64,000 nucleotides of DNA. It comes from Dermacentor variabilis. Its lineage: Eukaryota; Arthropoda; Arachnida; Ixodida; Ixodidae. The stretch covers positions 46,882,115 to 46,946,114 of the forward strand of contig NC_134573.1 of the NCBI RefSeq assembly GCF_050947875.1. The letters run 5' to 3'. Within the stretch, counting starts at the first letter, position 1. Each line of letters opens with the position of its first letter. The notes below the pieces were generated by a model, which saw only the letters and a list, made by a program, of their open reading frames with translations, ran no database searches and was not told the DNA's origin. Both the position numbers and the translations under genes were made by a program. Shown here piece after piece: positions 1-9,500 of the stretch.

Positions 1-1075
1 CGCACAAGACACTACTGGTAATAAAATCAGCTTCGGTGCTTGTAGAATGGGGGCCGCAGTTCTGCAGTTGACCTGGCGAGGGAGGTGGACAGACTCCCTG
101 GGCCCCCCTGACTTTGGCCACTGGTAACAGTGGTTATGCTTTAAAGAAATGTCACAGGAAAAAGAGAAAGTGTAATTGTGTCACTATAGTTGCACGAAAA
201 GGAATGCCGCATGAGTTAGGAAAACTAAGCATGGGAGAGACCATTCAGTTGGAAGACCCATCTGCGCTGTAATGCGTTATACATTTCACGGAGAATCTTT
301 GGGCTTTGGGAATAAGAGACGAGAGGGAGGATATTATTGGTCGTTGATGCGTCGTAATGCCAAGTGCCTATCTTTCTCTGCGTGGTGACACATGACATTT
401 ACATCGCGTTGCTCGAACAGTTTCGTGTGCTCGCTGCGAGGATAGTTAAAAGGACTCTAAAGGCAAATATTAAATTAAGCTGAAGTGATCAATTGGCGCT
501 CTAGAACGTCTGAGGCATCAATGTTATCACGAAGAGAGCTTTCGTTATCTAGAAATTGAGGTAAATTCAGGACCCGAGGAGGGAGTGTCCCGGGACAAGT
601 ACTAGCCCGATGACTAAGACACTACTCATTTTAATTATGTATCTAGTACTCAAGGAGTCTTAATAAAAAAGATCATTGTATTTTATTATAAGACCAAAAA
701 ATGGTACTTGTCCAGTTCTGTTCCATTTATAAAAAAAATTGGCCGACGATTAGATTTCTCGGTAATGCAACATTTCGGCGCAGCTGCTGCCTTACTTCAA
801 CAACAGTCAACCGCATAGAGAACACGCAGTGCCGAACGGAGGCAGTTCTCCGTTTCAGAGTGGGCAGCAAACACCGCGATCCGCCGCCATCGAGCCGGCG
901 CTCCGGTGACGCACCATCGTGCCATCTTGCAGTGGGTCACCGCCGTAGAGAGGGGAGGGGGGTATCAATTACTTCTCTCCAGCTTGCGGGTTTCCGCTGA
1001 ACTACTACGTCAAACACTTACCTTTGCTTCGTGTGTTGTTGACAAATTCGACTTCACGCTGCCATCTGCTAGTCG
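1..1075. other. Spacer with no recognisable gene
   Basis: No convincing coding region, repeat or RNA gene was recognised here. Open frames are short and overlap on several frames. Nothing in the stretch matches the other repeats in the window. Confidence 0.5.
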
Positions 1076-1245
1076 CCTGGTTAGCTCAGATGGTAGAGCG
1101 GCTGCTCCTGAATGGCGGTGGTCCCGGGTTCGAGTCCCGGACTACGACGAATTTTTCTTCAACTCTGTGGCTTTTCTTTCGAGGAACCCGTATGGGTTTC
1201 CTTTGTAGCAATTGCTACGAACGGGTGGATGTCTGATTTTCCCTT
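1076..1245 (+). repeat. tRNA-derived SINE copy (tRNA-like head plus short body)
   Basis: A pol III A box (TTAGCTCAGATGG, 1081-1093) and B box (GGTTCGAGTCC, 1128-1138) sit about 35 bp apart, as in a tRNA. The D arm (GCTC/GAGC) and T arm (CCGGG/CCCGG) pair. The acceptor stem is only partly paired (GCCTGGT against ACTACGA), and no good anticodon stem forms, so a functional tRNA gene is unlikely. A non-tRNA body follows to about 1245. This is the structure of tick tRNA-related SINEs (Ruka-like), but the family assignment is inference and no clear TSD was found. Confidence 0.65.
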
Positions 1246-1284
1246 TATCAAAAGTAGAACTATATGTACAGTTCTGCTTTTATA

Positions 1285-1460
1285 AATTGAGGTCTATAGA
1301 ACGTCTATAGATAGTCTATAGATATTCCATAGGCTTCTGTTTACAAAACTAGAACTACACAATTCTGCTTTTGTAGACTGAAGTATATGAAATGTCTATA
1401 AGCAAATGTCTATAGACTACCTATAAAGATGCTATAGACTTCAGTCTACAAAGACAAATA
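1285..1460. repeat. Cluster of CTATAGAC palindromic repeats
   Basis: Several imperfect copies of the palindrome GTCTATAGAC or its halves occur here, for example around 1290-1325 and 1395-1435. They alternate with ACTAGAACTA/TTCTGCTTTT-like stretches. A larger cluster with the same core lies at 23560-24025. No coding content is evident, and the repeat family is not recognised. Confidence 0.6.
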
Positions 1461-1916
1461 TATATCCGATACACTTTTTTCTATGACATTGTGCAGACAT
1501 TTGTCAACAAACATGAATTTTCATTAATCTAAGTAAGCCCATAGTACACTATAAGTCCATAGCTATCTGCTATCTACAAGTTAGTTTCCATTTTTGTTTA
1601 CATGAGGTAGCAAAAAATTTTAAATGTATTTATTCATTTGCACCTGTTGCTTTCCATATTCACTTATGCATTAACGTTAGTAAATTAATAATGCTCCTGA
1701 ACCAGCTTTACTCTCATATATGTTGCATAAAAAGACAGAATTGAAGTGCTGAATCAAGCAGTGCAAAAAAATAACAAATGCACCGGCAGTGAATTAACTG
1801 TTTTTATTGCACGATATAATAGATGAATTTCTTAAAATACATCTCTTACGCTATTGTGGAAACAGGCTAAATATTTGCACTACTTCCCCTTGACAAGCAT
1901 GGTCGCCAGGCTGGCC
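1461..1916. other. AT-rich spacer
   Basis: AT-rich DNA with no gene or repeat that I can support. Confidence 0.4.
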
Positions 1917-1929
1917 TTGACCTTTGTGT

Positions 1930-2171
1930 TAAAAATATTAAATTATGGGGATTTACGTGCCAAAACCATTTTCTGATCATGAGGCGCGCCGTATTGGAGG
2001 ACTCCGGAAATTTCAACCACCTGGGTTTCTTTAACGTGCACATAAATCTAAGTGCACGGGTGTTTTCGCATTTCGCCCCCATCGAAATGCAACCGCCGCG
2101 GCCGAGATTCGATCCCGCGACCTTGCGCTCAGCGGCCTAACACCATAGCCACTGAGCAACCACGGCGGGTA
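1930..2171 (-). repeat. Full-length tRNA-derived SINE with TSDs
   Basis: Reading on the minus strand, the element starts near 2171 with CGCCGTGGTTGCTCAGTGG (A-box-like). It carries a B box GGGATCGAATC at about 2107-2117, followed by a body containing GGGGGCGAAATGCGAAAACA, and ends AT-rich at 1930. It is flanked by an imperfect 13-bp TSD, TTGACCTTTGTGT (1917-1929) and TTGACTTTTGTGT (2172-2184). A second copy of the same length and sequence type lies at 37715-37954. The TSD shows that it moved by target-primed reverse transcription, presumably using a LINE's enzymes. Confidence 0.85.
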
Positions 2172-2364
2172 TTGACTTTTGTGTCATTAGACCCAAAAGT
2201 GATGCAGGCGTTTGCTGCAAATAAGTAGATGCCGCAATATGAGGCAAAAATAACAAGTGTGTATTCTTTGTATGTTCATTAAGCAGCTTAATATATTTGA
2301 TCAAACCATCTAAGTCAATACTTAATGTGGTTTAGCTGCGACTAATGGCTGCTTGTAAATACAA

Positions 2365-3585
2365 ATCAGTACTATTATACAATGTTTTATTTGATGGTAT
2401 GGTGAACAATTGAACAGTCACAACTGCTGGTCGTGCCAGCAACAGTCTGTTCCCTTTTGTGAAGTGTCCATATATGATGCATTAGTGTACTTATCAAAAA
2501 TTATATCTATGTTTATCGCTGAAACGTTACCCAGTTGGACTGTCTGTACACTTTTTGGCTGGTAGTTAAATATGCACGTGCGGAGGGATATGCTCAGAAG
2601 ACGTGACTGGAGTATTCACAGTATCATGCGAAAGATTATAATTTATTTTGCTTAATACACATTGAAATGTCTTTCTCATAATTTTAAATGATTGGGTCAT
2701 TGGCCATAACTCCAACAGAAGGCAGATGGATTGATTGTATTGATATAGTCACTTGGTTTCTTACAGGTAATGAGGCCTCTTGGGAATGCTAACAGGTTCC
2801 CAAGTTAGGTATACAACATGAGCACCCGAAATACCATGCGAGCATTTTATGTCACGGGACGACAGATATGCACCTCCTACGAAACAAAACTGATACCATA
2901 GTTCGAATGAATGCTATCACAGTAAATTATCTAAGGTGGTCTCGAAGATGAAAAAAACTTGTAGGGTTTCGACGTTCAGGACCTTTAATTAACGCAAAAA
3001 GAATTGAGTAAGAAATGCCATGTCAATATGCTTGACTTTCAATCTTTTTATTAATAAATGGGACCAATTTCCCTCGACTTTTTATGACGTGAAACGTTTT
3101 AAAAATATATTTAACAGAGATTCTCTGGAAACCTTGTATGACATATAACATCACTTTTGCCTCTATCACTTTTGCCTCTATTAACTTTGTTTACCTCTCA
3201 CTAAAGAGTACATGACAATATGAATCAGTACCATTATGACGTTTCGTTATGTTACTATATGATTAGCAGTTAGACAACCGTAATGGTCGCCGGTGCCAGC
3301 AACAATACGTTTCGTTTCAAGACAGGTTCGTGTGACACCGCAGTGTACTTATAAATATAAAAGAAATGCGAGAATCCCAAACGATTCCTATAATAATAAT
3401 TTCTGACACAAGGATAACCGGCTGGACTGTGCATATTTTTCAGGTGTTAATGCAATATGCCCGCGCCGAACGAACATGCTCAGCATAGTGACTGCAGTTT
3501 TGAACAATCACGTTAAGAATTACAATTTATTTCCGCGTAGAACAGTCTGCAATGTCTCTTTTCTCATACTTCGGGGCGAATACAT
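2365..3585. repeat. Old direct duplication, two diverged copies about 857 bp apart
   Basis: The stretch 2365-2700 aligns by eye with 3222-3585. Shared blocks in the same order include AATCAGTAC-ATTAT, GTGCCAGCAACA, AGTGTACTTAT, TTGGACTGT/CTGGACTGT, ATGCTCAG, GTGACTG, TACAATTTATTT/TATAATTTATTT and AATGTCT-CTCATA. Many substitutions and small indels separate them. No coding frame is conserved. The unit may be an unclassified repeat or a local segmental duplication. Confidence 0.55.
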
Positions 3586-4146
3586 TTGCCCCACTTTCAG
3601 TAGAATGCACATGAAGGGGGGCGTATTGACAAGGTTACTTATCAACTAAAACATGTTACGATCTGTTAGGTGTCTTGATAAGGGTAAAACAAGTGTAATG
3701 TCCACTAAATTATGTCAATAATCTGTGCGCTATCTGCTTAGAAAAGGCCACCAAGTGAATAATCTGGCTATTTTATTGTACAGCGCATATAATATACAGT
3801 CTGTGCAAGACGACGGCACGAAATGGAACAGTAATGAAAACCGGAACACTTATTACGCATGACAAGGGATTCATACTATGCACGACTGGCACAATGGGAA
3901 TCTGCGCCAGCAGCTGCCTATTGATTAACAGCACGTAAACTGCATAACGCCGAAGCATCGAAAGGTGCTTAACGTTTTTCAAATATCCCGAAAGAGAACT
4001 TCTGCTGCTAAACTGTTTATAAAAGAGACAAAAAAATCTAGCTACCGTCAAACGCAATGCATTCAGTTTGAAACCTGTAAAGATGCTTCCCGGAGCGACT
4101 AATTTATTGTTCCCTAATTTTTTCGCCTAAGTTGCGAAGCTTCGAG
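3586..4146. other. Spacer, probably the tail of the duplicated unit
   Basis: No gene was recognised. Weak similarity to the sequence after 2700 suggests that the direct duplication extends somewhat further. Confidence 0.35.
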
Positions 4147-5158
4147 TCATCATCATCATCATCATCAGCCTGGTTACGCCCACTGCAGGGCAAAGGTCTC
4201 TCCCATACTTCTCCAACAACCCCGGTCATGTACTAATTGTGGCCATGCCGTCCCTGCAAACTTCTTAATCTCATCCGCCCACCTAACTTTCTGCCGCCCT
4301 ATGCTACGCTTCCCTTCCCTTGGGATCCAGTCCGTAACCCTTAATGACCATCGGTTATCTTCCCTCCTCATAACATGTCCTGCCCATGCCCATTTCTTTC
4401 TCTTGATTTCAACTAAGATGTCATTAACTCGCGTTTGTTCCCTCACCCAATCTGCTCTTTTCTTATCCCTTAACGTTACACCTATCATTCTTCTTTCCAT
4501 AGCTCGTTGTGTCGTCCTCAATTTGAGTAGAACCCTTTTAGTAAGCCTCCAGGTTTCTGCCCCGTAGGTGAGTACTGGTAAGACACAGCTATTATATACT
4601 TTTCTCTTGAGGGATAATGGCAACCTGCTGTCAATGATTTGGGAATGCCTGCCAAACGCACCCCAGCCCATTCTTATTCTTCTGATTATTTCCGTCTCAT
4701 GATCCGGATCCGCCGTCACTACCTGCCCTAAGTAGATGTATTCCCTTACGACTTCCAGTGCCTCGCTGCCTATTGTAAATTGCTGTTCTCTCCCGAGACT
4801 GCTAAGCATTACTTTAGTTTTCTGCAGATTAATTTTTAGACCCACTCTTCTGCTTTGCCTCTCCAGGTCAGTGAGCATGCATTGCAATTGGTCCCCTGAG
4901 TTACTAAGCAAGGCAATATTATCAGCGAATCGCAAGTTACTAAGGTATTCTCCATTAACTTTTATCCCCAATTCTTCCCAATCCAGGTCTCTGAATACCT
5001 CCTGTAAACACGCTGTGAATAGCATTGGAGATATCGTATCTCCCTGCCTGACGCCTTTCTTTATTGGGATTTTGTTGCTTGCTTTATGGAGGACTACGGT
5101 GGCTGTGGAGCCGCTATAGATATCTTCCAGTATTTTTACATATGGCTCATCTACACCC
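4147..5158 (-). pseudogene. RTE-clade LINE, copy A, 3' part (reverse transcriptase and C-terminal region)
   Basis: The minus strand encodes the second half of an RTE-type reverse transcriptase. It shows VRQGDTISP, then the catalytic box as FADNIAL in place of the FADDIAL seen in the sister copies, so the second catalytic Asp is Asn. The conserved RTE C-terminal region follows (TYGAETWRLTKR, WAGHVMRR, GRQKVRWADEI). The element ends in a (TCA)n/(TGA)n tail at 4147-4167, typical of RTE 3' ends. The frame is cut at 5158 by the LTR retrotransposon, and the rest of the same copy resumes at 12034. The open frame that continues into the LTR at 5159-5301 is a chance fusion. It would have copied itself by target-primed reverse transcription but is dead now. 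Confidence 0.9.
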
Positions 5159-5330
5159 TGTTGTAATCGCACCGCTGGTACGAGTTGTTGGGAACTCGGC
5201 GCTGACGCCCGTTGTTGCACCTGGGTCGCAAGCCCCAAGGGTAGCGTTGGCCTGGCGGCCTGGGGTACAACTGGAAGCATCCGAAGGACCCGGCAAAGCA
5301 TGAGTCGACTGGTAACAACAAAACAACTTG

Positions 5331-5336
5331 TTTATT
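5331..5336 (-). terminator. Poly(A) signal AATAAA in the 3' LTR
   Basis: The plus strand reads TTTATT, which is AATAAA on the minus strand, about 110 bp downstream of the LTR TATA box. It is correctly placed to end the element's genomic RNA. The same hexamer lies at 11418-11423 in the 5' LTR. Confidence 0.65.
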
Positions 5337-5480
5337 CTAACATCGCAAAGAGTTGGCGGTCAGGTTGACCGAAGTAGAGAGACGGGAGTGCACTTTACTC
5401 AACAGAAGAAATCGGAGCCCTCTTTTGGCGTCCGGGGGCAGCTGCTTTTATACTCTCGCAGTTGAGGGCAAGAAGGAACC

Positions 5481-5649
5481 GTCGTGCCGGCGCCGTTCGG
5501 GCACAATGGGGAGGAGAAGGTGGCTCATACTGTCGTGTCGGCGCCGGTCGGGCACAATGGGGAGGAGAAGGTGGCTCACACTGTCGTGTCGGCGCCGGTC
5601 GGGCACAATGGGGAGGAGAAGGTGGCTCATACTGTCGTGTCGGCGCCTG
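5481..5649. repeat. Three 51-bp tandem repeats in U3 of the 3' LTR
   Basis: Units at 5481-5531, 5532-5582 and 5583-5633 are almost identical, with a partial fourth unit from 5634. Each contains GTCGTGTCGGCGCC and CACAATGGGGAGGAGAAGG. They lie upstream of the LTR TATA box on the element's strand, where enhancer repeats are usually found. That role is inference. Confidence 0.9.
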
Positions 5650-6367
5650 TCAGACCCCCCTCGCTTCACAGTTGTTGGGAGCTCCTCTCCCCGGCTGCCG
5701 CGCTTCGACAAGCGTGGGCACCAATATGCACATACACTCACACACGCACATGAAGACACGTGGCATCGGAACATGCCTGGACGCGCTTGGCGGGGAGGCG
5801 TAGCGGCGGCGCCGAACGGGCCAAAATGTCTGCCGCTTTGTTGCAGCCGCGCCGGCTAAACCGCGCGTCGTAGGCGAAACGTAACAGACCGCCCCGCCGG
5901 GGGAAGCAGATCCCGATGGTCAGGGGACTGCATCCGCTGTCCGGAGGGATGTCGCTCGATGATGCTCATAACCGAAGTCGGGCGTCCCTCGACGTTTCTT
6001 GAGCGCAGCGCACAGAGAAGGCCTCGTTCTCTCGTTCAGGTTCGCACAGGACACTGCAAAGTGACTTCGGGAGAGTTCACATTTTTGTTCTCGTTCCCGG
6101 CAAGCGTTAGAACTACGCTGAAACTCAACCGCTCAGTCAGCAAGCACGGCACAACCCTCACTAAGCCCTGCCAGGCTCTTTCCCCTTCTATACCACTGCC
6201 TAGTTCCTTACAGTAGTCTAGCAGCACTTAGAACGCGTCCACAAATTGGAAAATTGCACTAGAAAGCATGTCATCACTTTGAAACACTAAACAAAAGCAA
6301 TATGTTAAAAATCCTGCCTCAGGAAGAAAAACATCAGTAACAAACAATTTTGAGGCTGATTCCTACG

Positions 6368-6562
6368 TTAGGGGCTTCTACTTAAGCCATCGGCGTTACC
6401 GTTGAGACTCCCCTTTTTGTAACGCACCTCAAAGGAATATTGTTGCAAAGCAAGGCTCCAGCGCAGGAGGCGGCCATTTTTGGGAGAGATGGTCTGCAGC
6501 CATTGGAGAGGGCAGTGATCCGTCTCAATGATAAACCTCGAGCCGGCTAGATAGCATGACAA
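6368..6562 (-). pseudogene. C-terminal RNase H segment cut off by a stop codon
   Basis: This stretch is in the same frame as the main gag-pol frame and is separated from it only by the TAG at 6566-6568. It encodes the last third of the Ty3/Gypsy RNase H domain (FIIETDHCPLQWL, and the C-terminal GNADGLSRSP). Without readthrough the enzyme made from this copy lacks this region. There is no sign of a chromodomain downstream. Confidence 0.85.
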
Positions 6563-6565
6563 TTT

Positions 6566-9500
6566 CTAAACGGCCCACACGAGACACGCACACTCTTTCT
6601 CGGTGGCGCTATACGCCTGCTCACGACTGGTCAGCTTACGACTAGCATACAGGACGGGGTATTCTACTTCTCCATTTTCCCGTTGGCACAGTACAACGCC
6701 CATGCCTCGCTCACTAGCATCGCACTGAACAACGAACCCTTTTGTATAGTCTGGCGATCGTAGCACCGGCTGGCTTGTTAGGGCACTCTTTAGGGCGCTA
6801 AAAGCTCTTTCCTTTGTCTCGTCCCATACGACTGTTTGGGGCTCTGTTTTTCTTAGAGCATCCGTCAGGGGAGCCGCGATATCAGAGTACCTGGGGATGT
6901 ACCTCTGATAGTAGCCGGCGACACCTAAGAACGACCGAATATCGGTCTTCGTGCGCGGTTGCGGGAAGTCTCGCACAGCGGCCACCTTTATTTCAGAGGG
7001 GCGGCGACGACCCTGACCAATCACGTGACCGAGGTAGACAACCTCGGCCTGTGCTAACTGGCACTTAGGAGCCTTGAATGTCAAGCCTGCTTCGCGCAGG
7101 CGGGTTAATACTGCCCGCAAGTGTGCCATATGCTCAGACCAGGATGCGGAGAATATCGCTACGTCGTCTAAATACGGTAAAGCGAATTCTTGCTGTCCCC
7201 GCAACACTTTATCCATGAGGCTTGAAAAACAGTATGGCGCGTTCTTCAAACCAAAACTCAACACTTTAGGACGGAATGTTCCCATTGGTGAAATGAACGC
7301 CGCATACCTACTAGCCTCTTCTGTAAGTGGAACCTGCCAATAACCCCTGACAAGATCTAGGGTGGAAATAAACTGAGCGCTACTAACTTTCTCAAGGCGC
7401 TCCTCGATGTTAGGGATCGGATAAATTTGATCCTTAGTGATGGAATTAAGCCTGCGGTAGTCGACGCAAGGACGAGGTTCCTTGCCCGGTACCTCAACTA
7501 AAATCAAAGGGGAGGTATAATCACTCTCACCTGCCTCAATAACACCGAGCTGTAGCATTTTCTTTACCTCAGCCTCCATAATATCGTTCTGGCGGGGTGA
7601 CACCCGATACGCCTTGGATCGTACTGGCTCTGGGGAGGTAAGTTCTATATCATGAGTAAGTACAGAAGTCCTACCAGGCCTCTCAGAGTACAGACCTTGA
7701 AACTCTTGTAAGAGCTGGTGTAGTTCGGTTTTCTGCTCAGGCGACAGCGATGCTTTACTGATTAAGTCACTAATGACTTGACCGGTGTCTTCCCTGTTCG
7801 TCACTGAGCCTAGTCCCGGAAGCTCTTCAGGAACGTTTACCATCATGCACACCACTGCTTCCCTTTGTCTATAAGGTTTGAGCAGATTACAGTGGTAAAC
7901 TTGCTGTGCTTTCCGCTTTCCTGGCAGACTCACCACGTAGTTAACGTCCGACAGTTTCTGAAAAATTCGTGCTGGGCCCTCCCACTGCACGTCTAGTTTG
8001 TTGTTTAGCGATGTGCGCAATATCATGACCTCATCGCCCACCTCAAAACGACGGGCCCTGGCGGTCCGATCATAATAAACCTTGGCCCTCTGCTGGGCCT
8101 TTGCCATTGCTTCACCTGACAACTCCTGTGCCCTTCTTAAGCGTTCGAGGAGCTTAAGCACGTACTCCACCACGACTGGGTCGTCGCCCCTGCCTTCCCA
8201 CGATTCTCGAAGCATGCGAAGCGGAGATCGCAGCGAGCGACCGTACACCAGCTCAGCTGGCGAAAACCCCGTAGCCGCATGCGGCGCGGTCCGTAATGCA
8301 AACATCACCCCAGGCAGACACAGCTCCCAGTCAGTTTGATGTTCAAAACACAATGCTCTCAACACGCGCTTCATGACGGAGTGGAGCTTCTCAACGGAAT
8401 TCGACTGTGGGTGGTACACTGAGCTGTGTAACAGCTTTACCCCACACCTTTCGAGAAAAGTTGTCGTCAAAGCGCTAGTAAACACTGTGCCCTGATCTGA
8501 TTGGATTTCCGCAGGAAAACCAACTCGCGCAAATATGGATAGTAGTGCATTGACTATCTCAACTGAGCTGAGTTCTTTAAGCGGCACTGCTTCAGGGAAC
8601 TTTGTCGCTGGGCAGATCACAGTCAAAATGTGTCTGTACCCCGTGGCTGTTACCGGCAGAGGTCCCACTGTATCAATAACGAGCCGTCTAAAAGGCTCCG
8701 TAATGATAGGTACCAATCTCAACGGCGCCCTCGATTTGTCCCCTGGTTTGCCCACCCGCTGACAGGTGTCACATGTCCTCACGAAATGGTCTGCGTCCCG
8801 AAAACACCCTGGCCAATAGTACTCTTGCAAGAGACGGTCCTTAGATTTCTTAACTCCTAGGTGTCCGGACCACGAACCCCCGTGCGACAAGCGCAACAGA
8901 TCCTCACGATAGCATTGAGGCACGATCAGCTGATCGAACTCCACTCCCCTGCGGTCTAGATACTTCCGGTACAGGACTCCACCTCTTTCCACAAAACGCG
9001 CATTTTTCCTGGCGATACCTTCCTTGACAATGCAGCGTATGTTTTCTAGGCTGCCATCCTTTTTTTGCTCGGCTATCAAAGCCGACCGGCTGACTTTTAG
9101 CAACCTATCAAGTCCGTCTGACGTAGGCGCGATGAGCAAATCTGCAGATAGCTCTTCTAACTTTCCCGTATCGGGATTTTCCTCTCCAGTATCTGGTGCC
9201 TTTAACGTTACAGACTCAATTTTATTCAGTTCAGGCGTGCTCTGAATATCAGCTTGCTGCGCCTCTGACCCTTTTTCATTGTTGGACAACGTCGGCCCCG
9301 CAACTACCGCCTTTGCAGCGAGCTCCCGAACCTTCGATCTGGTTAAGGCCTGAACGCTAGCCTCACCAAACAAAAGCCCCTTCTCGCGCAGGAAGTGATC
9401 GGACCTGTTCGAAAATAGGTACGGGTACTGAGGGGGCAGCATAGATGACACTGCGGCCTCCGTTTCAAGTGCTCCGAAAGGTCCTTCAATAAGCACTTTT

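Larger units (their letters stand above)
5159..5886 (-). repeat. 3' LTR of the Gmr1-like element (728 bp)
   Basis: It starts TGTTGTAATC and ends CGTAACA on the plus strand, matching 11246-12033. It lacks the 60 bp present at 11568-11627 of the 5' LTR. Read on the minus strand it holds three 51-bp repeats, then a TATA box (5445-5452), then an AATAAA signal (5331-5336), giving a U3-R-U5 order. Confidence 0.95.

Noticed and set aside
1076..1147. Functional tRNA gene
   Set aside because: The acceptor and anticodon stems do not pair properly and a SINE-like body follows.
4174..5301. Single long frame joining LTR sequence to the RTE reverse transcriptase
   Set aside because: The first 48 or so codons are LTR sequence reading through the insertion junction by chance. 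It is not a fusion gene.
5353..5859. Plus-strand open frame with repeated SCRRRSGTMGRRRW units
   Set aside because: It is the translation of the 51-bp LTR repeats (period divisible by three keeps frames open), and it recurs at 11440-12006. No gene evidence.
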